From positions 239,498-303,497 of the forward strand of contig NZ_BLXZ01000007.1 of NCBI RefSeq assembly GCF_014193675.1: a stretch of DNA of 64,000 nucleotides. Direction: 5' to 3'. A model generated the notes under the pieces. That model had not been told where the DNA came from and did no database searches. It worked only from the letters and a program-made list of their open reading frames with translations. Below are positions 9,624 through 18,618 of this stretch, piece after piece (position 1 is the first letter of the stretch; every line of letters begins with the position of its first letter). The position numbers and the translations under genes were made by a program. The DNA is from Geomonas limicola (GTDB lineage: Bacteria > Desulfobacterota > Desulfuromonadia > Geobacterales > Geobacteraceae).

Positions 9624-11894
9624 TTAGTGCTCGTCCAGAACGTCGCGGATGGTTTTTAGCAGGTGGGTCGGCAGGATCGGCTTGGCTATCAGGCGGAACT
9701 CCTTTCCTTGCAGTCCGCCCAAGGCGTCGGCAGGATAGCCGCTGGTGAAAAGGATCTTGAGGCCGGGCTTCAAGCTGATCAGTTCCTCGTAGACCTCCCG
9801 GCCGTTTCTGCGCGGCATGATCGAATCCAGGAACAACAGGTCGATCTCGTCCTGGTGCTCGCGGAACCTCGCGATGGCCTCTTCGCCGTCGGCGGCCTCG
9901 ATGACCCGGTAGCCATACGCCTCGAGGATCTTGCGGTCCAGGTTCCGGGTCGCTTCGTCGTCTTCGGCGACCAGAATGGTCTCGTGTCCCCCCTTGGGCG
10001 GGGCTTCCGGCCCTTTCACCCGCTGCACCGACTCGCGCGTGGTGACCGGGAGGTAGATCTGGAAGGTGGTACCCAGCCCCGGCTCGCTGTAGCAGGTGAT
10101 GAAGCCGTTATGCTGCTTCACGATGCCGTACACGATGGCGAGGCCGAGCCCGGTACCGCGTCCCGACTCCTTGGTGGTGAAAAACGGCTCGAAAATCCGG
10201 GTCCGGACCCGCTCGTCCATCCCCACTCCGTTGTCACTGAACCTGAGGCTCGCGTAGCGCCCGGGGACACCGTAGCCGTGCAGCTTCACGAACTGCTCGT
10301 CGAGGTCGACCACCGCGGTGCTGATGCGGATGGCGCCGCCCGAGGGGATGGCGTCGCGCGAATTGGTGGCGAGGTTGATCAGTACCTGCTCGATCTGTCC
10401 CGAATCCGCCAGGATGGTCGGGTCCTCGGTCGTGAGGTTCACCTGGTAGGCCACGTTTTCCTTGAGGAGCATGACGATCAGGCGCTCCACCTTCTTGATG
10501 ATGCCGTTCAGGCTCACCGGCTTGGTCTCAATGGGGGTTTTCCGGCTGAATCCGAGTAGGGCTTGGGTGAGGTTCGCCGCGCGACTGGCCGCCTCGAGTA
10601 TCTGGTGCACGTTTTCGGCGAGCGGGTCGTGCTTTTCCAGCTTGAGGTCCAAAAGGCTCGCGTGCCCGATGATGGCCGTGAGGATGTTATTGAAATCGTG
10701 GGCGATGGCGCCGGCCAGGGTTCCCAGCGCCTCCATTTTCTGCGCCTGGCGCAGCTGCTGTTCCAGGCTCACCCGGTGCGTGATGTCCGAGCCGATGGTT
10801 GAGGCACCGGCCACGTTGCCGTCGGCATCGACGATGGGTGAGATGGTGAGGGAGAGATTGATGATCTTGCCGTCCTTTCTGCGGTGCAGGGTCTCGAAGT
10901 GCTCCACGTGGTCACCTTGCCGCGTGCTCTCCAGAATCTGCTGCAGTTCGTTGTCCGCCCCCTCCGGCAGTACCTGGCCGTACCAGTGCCCTTTCATCTC
11001 GTCGCGGCTGTAGCCGTAGATCCTCTCCGCACCGCGGTTCCAGCTCAGCACGATCCCTTCCAGGTTCATCCCGATGATGGCGTCGTCGGTCGATTCCACG
11101 ATGGCACCGAGCTGTAGCAGCTGCTCGTCGGCGTAGCGCTGCTGGGTGATGTCGTTGAGGATGACCAGGTGCTTGTTGCCGATGATCGAGCCGAGCATCT
11201 CCACGACGCGCTGCGTGCCGTCCTTGCAGGTCACGCGGTAACGGTGCGGCTCGATGTCGTTGCCGGTGCGCTGCGCCTTTTCCTGGGCATGCTGCCAGGT
11301 AAGGCGCACCTGTTGCCGGTAGTCGGGGTCGCTATAGGCCCGCTCCCACCAGTCGTCGAGATCCCTCAGGTCGTCGTGGGTGTAGCCGAAAACCCTCACA
11401 AATTTTTCGTTGAGAAAGATGATACGTTCCTCATCGTCATAAATGGCCATGGCGACCGGAGAACAGCGGATCACGCGGCGAAACTCCTCCTCGCTGGAAA
11501 CCAGGGCGAGGTGCTGGCGCTTCTTCTCCAGTGCGGCGCGGACCGCTGCGGGAAGCCGTTTGAAGTGCTTCGGATGTTTGACCACGTAGTCGTCCAGCCC
11601 GCACTTCATCGCTTCGACCGCGATCTCCTCGTTGCCGGTGCCGGTGAACATGATCACCGGACAGTCCGGCAGGACGGCACGCACCCGGCGCAACACCTCG
11701 AGACCGTCGCTCCAGTTGAGCCGGTAATCGGTGATGACCAGGTCGAAGCGCCGCGCCTGGAGGGCTTGTTCCAGGGCTTCTGCCTGGTAGACCTGATCGA
11801 CGGCGAGTCCCGCGAACTCCTTTTGCAGTTCGTGGATCACCAGGGTGCGGTCGTCCGGGTTGTCGTCGACAAGCAGCAGGTTCAAACGCTCCAT
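9624..11894 (-). CDS. hybrid histidine kinase (REC-PAS-PAS-HisKA-HATPase-REC)
   Basis: Hybrid kinase of 756 residues. Order: N-terminal receiver (about 4-125, Asp56 in LVITDYRLN), PAS domains (about 135-250 and 260-370), HisKA (GAIAHDFNNILTAIIG near 400), HATPase (DNGVGMD; GTGLGLAIVYG) and a C-terminal receiver (about 635-755, LLFLDSIMPRRNG). The AHDFNNILT form of the H box is typical of large environmental hybrid kinases. The start follows AGGAGCTGAC and lies one base after the stop of a receiver gene, so both are likely co-translated. The 140 bases on its 3' side, shared with the convergent kinase gene at 9483, show no clear terminator. Confidence 0.88.
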   Translation of the reverse strand: MERLNLLLVDDNPDDRTLVIHELQKEFAGLAVDQVYQAEALEQALQARRFDLVITDYRLNWSDGLEVLRRVRAVLPDCPVIMFTGTGNEEIAVEAMKCGLDDYVVKHPKHFKRLPAAVRAALEKKRQHLALVSSEEEFRRVIRCSPVAMAIYDDEERIIFLNEKFVRVFGYTHDDLRDLDDWWERAYSDPDYRQQVRLTWQHAQEKAQRTGNDIEPHRYRVTCKDGTQRVVEMLGSIIGNKHLVILNDITQQRYADEQLLQLGAIVESTDDAIIGMNLEGIVLSWNRGAERIYGYSRDEMKGHWYGQVLPEGADNELQQILESTRQGDHVEHFETLHRRKDGKIINLSLTISPIVDADGNVAGASTIGSDITHRVSLEQQLRQAQKMEALGTLAGAIAHDFNNILTAIIGHASLLDLKLEKHDPLAENVHQILEAASRAANLTQALLGFSRKTPIETKPVSLNGIIKKVERLIVMLLKENVAYQVNLTTEDPTILADSGQIEQVLINLATNSRDAIPSGGAIRISTAVVDLDEQFVKLHGYGVPGRYASLRFSDNGVGMDERVRTRIFEPFFTTKESGRGTGLGLAIVYGIVKQHNGFITCYSEPGLGTTFQIYLPVTTRESVQRVKGPEAPPKGGHETILVAEDDEATRNLDRKILEAYGYRVIEAADGEEAIARFREHQDEIDLLFLDSIMPRRNGREVYEELISLKPGLKILFTSGYPADALGGLQGKEFRLIAKPILPTHLLKTIRDVLDEH

Positions 11895-11895
11895 G

Positions 11896-12354
11896 TCAGC
11901 TCCTGAAACCGGTGCTGCGCTCGGGTATCTGGTTCATCCCGAGCCAGTACTGGGTAAGGGTCTGCATCATGACCAACAGGGTGTTGAAGGAGGGGGGCTT
12001 CACGAGGTACGAGTTGCAGCCATGTTCGTAGGCGCGGTTTATCTCGGCGATCTCGCTGCAGGAGCTGAGCACCACGACGGGGATGCGCCTGAGGGCGGGA
12101 TGACTGCGCAGCCAGCTGAGAAATTCCAGCCCGGAACTGCAGTGCATCATGTCGAGCATGACCAAATCGGGCGGCGGATAGTTTTCGCCGTCGGCGTAAC
12201 ACCCTTCAGCACAGAGATACTGCTTGGCATCCTCCACACGCCCGACGGCCTGGACAGGGGCGATCACGCCGACGCGTTGCAGTGCCAGCCGGGTAAAACG
12301 CGAATCGTCAAGGTTATCATCCAGAAGGAGAATGGTGTGGTGTACGTAGCTCAT
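11896..12354 (-). CDS. single-domain response regulator, Rcp1-like
   Basis: Receiver-only protein of 152 residues. The acidic pocket is LLLDDNLDDS near residues 9-18, the phosphoacceptor Asp lies in LVMLDMMHC (about 64), and the conserved Lys in YLVKPPSFN. It has a slightly longer alpha2-beta3 region and C-terminal tail than CheY, as in Rcp1-like receivers that serve PAS or phytochrome kinases. The stop is one base upstream of the next hybrid-kinase gene, and the PAS-GAF kinase gene lies upstream on the same strand. The three probably form one phosphorelay cassette. GGAG lies about nine bases before the ATG. Confidence 0.87.
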   Translation of the reverse strand: MSYVHHTILLLDDNLDDSRFTRLALQRVGVIAPVQAVGRVEDAKQYLCAEGCYADGENYPPPDLVMLDMMHCSSGLEFLSWLRSHPALRRIPVVVLSSCSEIAEINRAYEHGCNSYLVKPPSFNTLLVMMQTLTQYWLGMNQIPERSTGFRS

Positions 12355-12474
12355 AGGACGGTCTCCGGTAGCTCTCGCTCCAGCATAGAGGCTCTTTTTC
12401 CACTTTCTGTCGCCCTTAGGAGAGGTTGTTGTTCGTCTTGGTTCAGCCTCCGATCCTCAAGGGGGTGCCGGTCG

Positions 12475-14103
12475 TCAACGGTCTTCGAGTGCTGCAGGGA
12501 GCTCGATCCAGAACCGGCTCCCTGCACCGAGTCGCGAGATCACCCCGATGCGCCCACCGTGCCTCTGCACCGCCTTACGTGCGATGGCAAGGCCGATCCC
12601 GGTACCCGGATAGCTTTCCACGCCGTGCAACCGCTCAAAGACCTGAAAGATACGCTCCTGATTTTCCATCGCGATACCGATGCCGTTGTCCTGCACCCAG
12701 AGCCGCACCGTGTCCTGGACCAGGTCTGCCCACACCTGCACCCTGGGCTGCACCCCCGGTGCCACGTACTTGAGTGCGTTGGAAAGAAGGTTCCATACCA
12801 CCTGGACCAGCACCGTAAAGTTGCCGTGCACCGCTGGCCACTCTATGGCCCCGTGCAGTTCGATGTTACCGGACTGTCCGGCGCGACTGAGTTGGTCCAC
12901 CGCTTCCTGGAGCACCGCGTCCAACCGCACCGTCTGCAGGGCCATCTCGTCGCTGCTCAGTCGGCTGTAGGAGAGCAGATCCTGGATCAACTGGTCCATG
13001 TCCTGTCCCACGGCGATGATCCTCCCGAGGAACGCGTCTCGTTCGGGATCCCCTCCCCCTTCGTGCTGGTCCTGGAGAATCGAGGCGAAACTGACGATGG
13101 CGCGCAGCGGCGCACGCAGACCGTGGGATACCGAAAAGGCGAAGGCATCGAGTTCCTCGTTTACCTCCTGCAACTGCGCGGTTCGCTCGGCAACCCGCTG
13201 CTCCAGTTCACTCGCATCCTTGGTCATCTTCTGGAGGTCCTGGGCATTCTTGGCTGCCTGGGCTGCAATCTGGGCTACGGAGTTGAGTTGTTCCAGATCG
13301 AACCCGGAAAAGACAGCGCCATCCAGCTTGTTTTGCGCCTCCAGATACCCGATCATGTTGCCGTCACTGGCCAAAAGCGGAGTGCTTATGACGTTGCGGA
13401 CCCCGTGACGACCCGCCAGGCACGGATCGATGTGAGGGTCGTGCTCGGCGTCGATACTGAGGTAGGGCTGCGCACTGAATACCACGCGCCCCGGCAACTC
13501 CGGCCCCGGCTGCCACACCCTTTGACACGCTGCAGCGCTCCCCTGCCGGAGGTAACGATAACTGGAAAAGCCATCGGGGCTGCACAAGGCGACCAGACAA
13601 TTTTCGGCCCGCAATAGCTGCTGGGTCTCACGTGCCACCTGGTCCAGGATCGATTCCAGGCTGGCCGTGGCGTGCAACGAAGCGCTCAGCTTCCGCAGCG
13701 TAGCCAGTGCCTCTTCAGTCCGTTTCTGCACAGTTGCATCGGTCAGCATCATTCCCAGAAATCCATCGCCCACGGGATGGACCTGCACCAGGTACCACCC
13801 AGAGGTTGCCTGGAACCCGAAGGTAACCGGGTGCCCGGATTCAAGCACATCACGGGCATGCTCCAGGAAAGGAACCTCCAGGGACTGAGGGAGCACTCGG
13901 CCAGCCCGCGTATCAGCAGGCACTGGCTGATCTCCACCCATTAACTGTCTGGCTGGTCCGTTGCTATCGACCAACAGCACATGCGGTTCCTGCTCACCGG
14001 GTGCCACCCGTAGAATCAGTGCAGGTTCTGGCATTTGGTTAAAGAACTGCCGATAGAGTTCCGCACCAGCTATGTAGGTATCGCCCTGATTTCCTTGAGC
14101 CAT
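12475..14103 (-). CDS. PAS-GAF sensor histidine kinase
   Basis: Soluble sensor kinase, 542 residues. An N-terminal PAS-like domain (about 12-125) is followed by a GAF domain (about 145-295), a coiled coil (about 300-325) and a kinase core. The H box reads FSVSHGLRAPLRA: the residue after the putative phosphoacceptor His is Gly rather than the usual Asp or Glu. The HATPase domain is intact, with LLSNALKY, DNGIGIAME and GTGIGLAIARK. The start follows GGAAGG. The gene precedes an Rcp1-like receiver and a hybrid kinase on the same strand. The Gly substitution may lower phosphatase or kinase activity; that is inference. Confidence 0.87.
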   Translation of the reverse strand: MAQGNQGDTYIAGAELYRQFFNQMPEPALILRVAPGEQEPHVLLVDSNGPARQLMGGDQPVPADTRAGRVLPQSLEVPFLEHARDVLESGHPVTFGFQATSGWYLVQVHPVGDGFLGMMLTDATVQKRTEEALATLRKLSASLHATASLESILDQVARETQQLLRAENCLVALCSPDGFSSYRYLRQGSAAACQRVWQPGPELPGRVVFSAQPYLSIDAEHDPHIDPCLAGRHGVRNVISTPLLASDGNMIGYLEAQNKLDGAVFSGFDLEQLNSVAQIAAQAAKNAQDLQKMTKDASELEQRVAERTAQLQEVNEELDAFAFSVSHGLRAPLRAIVSFASILQDQHEGGGDPERDAFLGRIIAVGQDMDQLIQDLLSYSRLSSDEMALQTVRLDAVLQEAVDQLSRAGQSGNIELHGAIEWPAVHGNFTVLVQVVWNLLSNALKYVAPGVQPRVQVWADLVQDTVRLWVQDNGIGIAMENQERIFQVFERLHGVESYPGTGIGLAIARKAVQRHGGRIGVISRLGAGSRFWIELPAALEDR

Positions 14104-14185
14104 CGGGAGCCTTCCGTCATCGGGTTTTAAGCGCTTCCAGATTATAGCTGAGCTTTCTTAGTTTGCACTAATACAGATAGGGTAC

Positions 14186-14213
14186 CTTCCGCCTTGCAGC
14201 AACAAGGCGGAAG
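14186..14213. repeat. perfect 11-base inverted repeat in intergenic gap
   Basis: CTTCCGCCTTG and CAAGGCGGAAG face each other across a six-base loop, giving a strong hairpin. Neither side has a T tract, so it is not a textbook terminator. It sits in the 278-base gap between a PAS-GAF kinase gene and a receiver gene, both on the minus strand. The rest of the gap (14104-14381) shows nothing else I can name. Confidence 0.6.
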
Positions 14214-14381
14214 ATGACGGTGGGCAGAAGCGGGGAACATCAAAGGGGGTGGGAAATGGCTGGAGGACGGGGCGCTACGGGAAGAACAGACCGCCGAGTA
14301 CTGATGAGGCAGAGAAATCACTAGCCACAGCGAATGCCGATTACCACAAAGTGGCTAGAATCGGAGCAAAACTGGCCGTTG

Positions 14382-14816
14382 TTAAAGAGCATAGCTAAGG
14401 CCGGCTACTGCTGCGTTGGTGTCCGGCACCGGAAACGCCTCCACCGTAAGCAGCCAGGGTGCTGCCGCCTGAAGTACGGCCTGTACCTGTTTTACACTTG
14501 CCGGCTTTTCGAGAACCTGGGCGATACCGGAGAGAGCAGCTTGCCGGCATACCTGGTGGCTCGCCTCGGAGGTAACCATGACGATATGCAGGTTGGGCAG
14601 CAGCATCTTGGCCTGCTCCCCAAGCAGGTAACCGTTCATCCCCGGCATGTTGAGGTCGGTGACCATGGCGTCGCAAGGGTGCACGCGCAGGACTTCGAGG
14701 GCCTCTTCGCCGCTGGTCGCGTAATAGGCAGTGATGCCTCGTTGCCGCACGATACTCTCTACCAGTCTGAGGTAGAGGATGTCGTCGTCGACAAACAGGA
14801 TGGGGTCTTTTCGCAT
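14382..14816 (-). CDS. single-domain response regulator
   Basis: Receiver of 144 residues. The acidic pair is in ILFVDDDIL, the phosphoacceptor Asp54 in AMVTDLNMPGMNG, and the conserved Lys in VLEKPASVKQ. After the receiver fold there is a ~20-residue Ala/Val-rich tail without a recognisable domain. Beta4 reads IVMVTSEAS, where Thr is the usual switch residue. GGAG lies seven bases before the ATG. It stands alone, about 280 bases from the kinase gene downstream. The 299 bases upstream (14817-15115) hold no gene I can support. Confidence 0.86.
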   Translation of the reverse strand: MRKDPILFVDDDILYLRLVESIVRQRGITAYYATSGEEALEVLRVHPCDAMVTDLNMPGMNGYLLGEQAKMLLPNLHIVMVTSEASHQVCRQAALSGIAQVLEKPASVKQVQAVLQAAAPWLLTVEAFPVPDTNAAVAGLSYAL

Positions 14817-15115
14817 GATCGCTCCGTTCTGCTAGTTGCTGCCACCTGCAAGGCAGGTGCAGCGCTCCTGGTGATCGTGGTTGTGTGTTCCCGGCAGCGC
14901 CAGGAGCGTTGCTCACAGGGTGGTGCCTGGATACCGATTGGCGTTGTCAGTGCCGGCAAGTGTAGAATCAGCGTGGCGCAGCACTATGTCATTGCCATCC
15001 TGACCTGGTGATGGCGTCCGGCAAAACTCTTGTGAATAAAACGCGTGATCTGTCGCTGCGGTTGACAGAAAATCGTCGATTGTGCATGCGATACAAACGA
15101 CAGCGAACCCAGTTT

Positions 15116-15631
15116 CTACCTCGGGCCCGGCCCTTCCCAGGGGTCAGCTTCCTGTCTCGGGCCCCTCTCGAGGCAGTTGGGAGGAGGCGGCATTTCGCCG
15201 GGCTGCGGCCGCAGCTTTTCAGCGAGGGCACGCTGGGATGCGGTCAGCAGCGAAAGTATTCTGAAGCTTGTTTTGACATGGGAAACCATGCGTTCCGCAT
15301 CGAGCGCGGCCAGTGCAGTGGCGGTGCTACGAACCGCAGCATCGTCGAAACTTGCAGCACGCTCAGCCTCGTGCAGCTTTTCATGCAGCGCCTCCGCCTT
15401 ACCCCGTTGCACACGTTCTGAAATGCGCTCTTCGTTTACGATGCTCTCTATCTGCTTTTTCTGGGAATCGCTCAGGTCGAGAGCCCGAGCGACCATGGGT
15501 GGGAACGGGCCAGCAGACGGCCTGCCACCAACCTCGTGTTCCTGGAAATCAGGTCCCTGATGTGCCTGACACAAAAGAGCTCCACCCAAAATCAGTGCTG
15601 AACCCAACACTACTACCAGTTTAGCTTTCAT
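15116..15631 (-). CDS. cpxP: CpxP/Spy-family periplasmic protein (LTxxQ)
   Basis: Exported protein of 171 residues. A signal peptide (MKAKLVVVLGSALILGGALL, cut near residue 23) is followed by a helical region with the Spy/CpxP hallmarks: LDLSDSQKKQIESI near residue 52 and LTASQRALAEKL near 137, the paired LTxxQ-like motifs. In E. coli CpxP binds the CpxA sensor and damps the envelope-stress response; Spy is a chaperone. Here the gene is divergent from an OmpR-type regulator and sensor kinase, reproducing the E. coli cpxP/cpxRA layout. AAGGAG precedes the ATG. The C-terminus is Pro/Gly-rich. The CpxP name rests on context plus the motif, not on overall similarity. Confidence 0.8.
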   Translation of the reverse strand: MKAKLVVVLGSALILGGALLCQAHQGPDFQEHEVGGRPSAGPFPPMVARALDLSDSQKKQIESIVNEERISERVQRGKAEALHEKLHEAERAASFDDAAVRSTATALAALDAERMVSHVKTSFRILSLLTASQRALAEKLRPQPGEMPPPPNCLERGPRQEADPWEGPGPR

Positions 15632-15797
15632 GGTTTGTCTCCTTTCTTTGGCTTACCTGTACCTGGTGACTCCCAAAGCTTTCTAGGTTCAGGAGGGCTG
15701 TATGAGGCATGCTTAAACGATGATCGAAGACTACGCCAGGGCGGGGTAAATTTGGGTCAAGAGATATGGATATTTGTGCAATACTGCCAGGACGTTC

Positions 15798-15812
15798 TTT
15801 ACAATTCTTAAC
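15798..15812. promoter_or_regulatory. putative CpxR box between cpxP and cpxR
   Basis: On the minus strand the bases read GTTAA-N5-GTAAA, one mismatch from the E. coli CpxR box GTAAA-N5-GTAAA. The site lies in the 240-base divergent gap, 60 bases before the cpxR-like ATG and about 167 bases before the cpxP-like start. TATACT at about 15836-15841 could be the -10 element for cpxR. Function is inferred. Confidence 0.5.
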
Positions 15813-15871
15813 AAATTCCGAAGAGGGTTTATGGTTATACTGCGACCATCTCGAGGTGTAGGAGTAACCTG

Positions 15872-16588
15872 ATGCAAAAGAAGATCTTGATCATCGACGA
15901 CGACACGGGACTCTGTGAATTGCTGAGCAGTTACCTGGCCACCGAGGGGTTCGGGGTCGACAGCGTCAATGACGGCGCCGAGGGTGCCCAACGCGCCCTG
16001 ACCGGCGACTATTCCATGGCAGTTCTGGACGTGATGCTCCCCTCACTCAACGGCTTCGAGGTCTTGCGACGGATCCGTCAGGGCTCCGAAATGCCGGTCC
16101 TCATGCTCACCGCCCGTGGCGAAGAGGTGGACCGCATCGTCGGACTGGAGATGGGCGCCGACGACTACCTCCCCAAACCGTTCAATCCGCGCGAGTTGGT
16201 GGCGCGTCTGCGTGCGATCCAGCGGCGCAGCCTGGCACAGCCCGCCGGCGAGACCCGGCTCAACATCCTCGAGGTAGGCGACGTCACCCTGGACCTGGGC
16301 ATGCGCACCGTGGTCTGCTCCGGAAAAACCGTGGAACTCACCTCGATCGAGTTTTCGGTGTGCGAGGCACTGCTGCGTCAGGCAGGAACGGTACTGAGCC
16401 GGGAAGACCTGACCCGACAGGCACTGGGGCGGGAATTCGGCAGCTTCGATCGCAGCATCGACGTCCACGTCAGTAGCCTGCGCCGAAAACTCGGACCCGG
16501 TGTCGGCGGCAACGACCGCATCAAGTCTATTCGCGGCATCGGCTACCTGTACGGATTTTCCGCCGCTGAGCGCCACCGCAACCTGTAG
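15872..16588 (+). CDS. cpxR: OmpR/PhoB-family response regulator, CpxR-like
   Basis: DNA-binding response regulator of 238 residues. The receiver (about 1-120) has IIDDDTG, the phosphoacceptor Asp near 51 (MAVLDVMLP), and KPFNPRELVAR. The winged-helix output domain (about 132-230) has VELTSIEFSVCEALL and the recognition-helix region SIDVHVSSLRRKLG, ending with the wing IKSIRGIGYLY. Residues 121-131 form a short linker. An 8-base gap separates it from the sensor-kinase gene. Together with the divergent LTxxQ protein this supports an envelope-stress circuit. GGAG lies about ten bases upstream of the ATG. Confidence 0.9.
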   Translation: MQKKILIIDDDTGLCELLSSYLATEGFGVDSVNDGAEGAQRALTGDYSMAVLDVMLPSLNGFEVLRRIRQGSEMPVLMLTARGEEVDRIVGLEMGADDYLPKPFNPRELVARLRAIQRRSLAQPAGETRLNILEVGDVTLDLGMRTVVCSGKTVELTSIEFSVCEALLRQAGTVLSREDLTRQALGREFGSFDRSIDVHVSSLRRKLGPGVGGNDRIKSIRGIGYLYGFSAAERHRNL

Positions 16589-16596
16589 GGATCTCC

Positions 16597-18015
16597 ATGC
16601 ATAGCATCTTCAGCAAACTCTTTTTCTCATTCTGGCTCGCCACCATCCTGTCGGGAGTGGTCTTTTTCCTCCTGGCCTTCAACCTGCGCCTGAAACCGCT
16701 GCATGAGGAGCACCGCAGACGCTGGGATGCCGAACGAACCGGGTTCATGAGCGAGGTCCTCACCTTGTACGGTACGGCAGCCGTTGCGAGTTTCGAGAAG
16801 GAAGGGAAGCTGCCCACGCCACCGAGTGTTCCCCCTCAACCAGCCGGCATGCCGGGACCGGCCAAACACCTCCAGGCCTTTTTCTTCAAAGCAGACGGTA
16901 GCGCCCTCAGTAGCGACGTGCCGCCGCAGATACGGGAGGCAGTACGAAAGCAGGAAGCTGCACCTGGAGCAGTGCAGGCACCTGGACGCCTTCTGGTGCT
17001 GCCGATAACAGGACCCTCCGGAGCACGCTACCTGGTGGCCAGCCAAAGCTGGCCCGGCCCCGGTCCCGGCAATCCCCCGCCCCCCCGCTTCCCCAGGCCC
17101 TTTCCTCCTGAATTCTGGCTGCAGATGCTGATCACCTTCGTAGTGAGCGGCACGGTCTGTTACGGGCTCTCCTGGCGTCTGACCGCTCCGGTGCGGCGGC
17201 TCAGGGAAGCCACCCAGGAACTGGCCAACGGCCACCTGGCAACGCGGGTTGTCATCAAAAGCAGGGGAAAGGGGGACGAGATAGTTGGCCTGGGCCAGGA
17301 TTTCAACCAGATGGCGAGCCGCCTCGAGAAGTTGGTCAACGCACACCGTCAGCTGTTACGCGACGTAAGTCACGAGCTGCGCTCGCCGCTGGCCCGGATG
17401 AACGTGGCCCTTGAGATCGCACGACAGCAGTCGCCGGAATCGGCCGAGCCTCCCCTGCAACGCATCCAGCAAGAAGGAGAGCGCCTGAACCAGTTGATCG
17501 GCGAGTTGCTGACCTTGAGCCGGCTGGACGGAGACACCGGGGCCGAGCGCACGGAAGTCGATGTGGCTGAACTGGCCGCCGAAGTGGTTCAGGACGCCGA
17601 CTTCGAGGCGTGTGCCGGCAACCGGCATGTCGAATATCACCCGGAAAGGGGGCTGCTTGTTGTGGGGAACCGGGAACTTCTGCGGCGGGCATTGGAAAAC
17701 GTGGTCCGAAATGCGGTGCGCTACACCGCGGAGGGGAGCTCTGTTACGGTTACCCTGCAGCAGGCCCCGGGACCGCAGGCCTTGATTCGGGTGAGGGATT
17801 TCGGGCCGGGGGTGCCCGAGGAGCAGCTCGACGACATATTCCGCCCCTTCTACCGGGTCGCCGAGGCGCGCGATCGGCAAAGCGGAGGGACGGGAATCGG
17901 CCTTGCCATCACAGAGCGGACCGTGGCCTTGCACGGCGGTTCGGTCGTTGCCCGGAACCTGCCCGAAGCCGGACTCGAGGTGGAAATCTGCCTTCCGCTG
18001 GTTTCCAAAGGCTGA
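16597..18015 (+). CDS. cpxA: membrane sensor histidine kinase, CpxA-like
   Basis: Inner-membrane sensor kinase of 472 residues. A first membrane helix (about 8-28), a periplasmic loop (about 30-168) rich in Pro and Gly, and a second helix (about 172-192) are followed by a HAMP domain, HisKA (RDVSHELRSPLARM, His near 262) and HATPase with NVVRNAVRY, DFGPGVPEE and GTGIGLAI. It is the cognate kinase of the regulator eight bases upstream. The periplasmic loop is where a CpxP-like protein would bind. The Pro-rich stretches (PPPPRFPRPFPP) just before the second helix are unusual. No gene of the same operon follows; the next one is on the opposite strand. Confidence 0.88.
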   Translation: MHSIFSKLFFSFWLATILSGVVFFLLAFNLRLKPLHEEHRRRWDAERTGFMSEVLTLYGTAAVASFEKEGKLPTPPSVPPQPAGMPGPAKHLQAFFFKADGSALSSDVPPQIREAVRKQEAAPGAVQAPGRLLVLPITGPSGARYLVASQSWPGPGPGNPPPPRFPRPFPPEFWLQMLITFVVSGTVCYGLSWRLTAPVRRLREATQELANGHLATRVVIKSRGKGDEIVGLGQDFNQMASRLEKLVNAHRQLLRDVSHELRSPLARMNVALEIARQQSPESAEPPLQRIQQEGERLNQLIGELLTLSRLDGDTGAERTEVDVAELAAEVVQDADFEACAGNRHVEYHPERGLLVVGNRELLRRALENVVRNAVRYTAEGSSVTVTLQQAPGPQALIRVRDFGPGVPEEQLDDIFRPFYRVAEARDRQSGGTGIGLAITERTVALHGGSVVARNLPEAGLEVEICLPLVSKG

Positions 18016-18039
18016 AACTGCATGGGGGATGTTGTCCTC

Positions 18040-18618
18040 TCAACTCCGCGAGACGTATGGGTTACCCTTCAGATAGAACCTGAGCGGGAGAGCCGCCCAC
18101 TCCTTTGCGTAGGCGACGCCGATGCGCGGCTTGGCCTGGATCTGCTCTGGGTCAGGGAGCGGCGCGTCGACCAGGTGCAGTTCGTCGCTGACCAGGTCCT
18201 GTCCGTTCAGGGAGCCGTCGATCCCGAGTGCCTTGCAGAGCAGACCGGGCCCCTGGGTCCGCATTTCGATTCCTTGCACCGGTTCCAGCGCGCGCAGCAG
18301 GACCGCCGTCCCATGCCCCTCCTCCTCGGTCACCATGTTGAGGCACCAGTAGATCCCATACACCAGGTAAACATAGGCGTACCCCGGTGGTCCGAAGAGC
18401 ACCCGGGTACGCTTGGTGAGCCCCTTGGAGGAGTGCGCCGCGAGATCCTGCGGCCCAAGATAGGCCTCCACCTCCACGATCCTCCCCACCCGCACCTCGC
18501 CTCCCACCCGACGTTCCAGCAGCTTCCCCAAGAGTTCGCGAGCCACCAGTTGAGTTTCGCGCTGGAAGAACGAACGTTGTAAACGCTGGGAGAGACCGGG
18601 TCCGTCCACCTGGATCAA
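18040..18618 (-). CDS. 3-methyladenine DNA glycosylase (AAG/Mpg family)
   Basis: Base-excision repair enzyme of 192 residues that removes alkylated purines. Family features: VARELLGKLL, the catalytic-site region IVEVEAYLGPQDLAAHSS (Glu as general base), RTRVLFGPPGYAYVYLVYGIYWCLN (the substrate-pocket block) and GPGLLCKALGID near residue 125. Length agrees with bacterial AAG proteins (about 190-210). The frame begins at a TTG (18618) that overlaps the stop of the upstream lipoprotein gene; a GTG at 18609 is an alternative. No strong ribosome-binding site is visible, consistent with coupling to the upstream gene. Confidence 0.87.
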   Translation of the reverse strand: MIQVDGPGLSQRLQRSFFQRETQLVARELLGKLLERRVGGEVRVGRIVEVEAYLGPQDLAAHSSKGLTKRTRVLFGPPGYAYVYLVYGIYWCLNMVTEEEGHGTAVLLRALEPVQGIEMRTQGPGLLCKALGIDGSLNGQDLVSDELHLVDAPLPDPEQIQAKPRIGVAYAKEWAALPLRFYLKGNPYVSRS

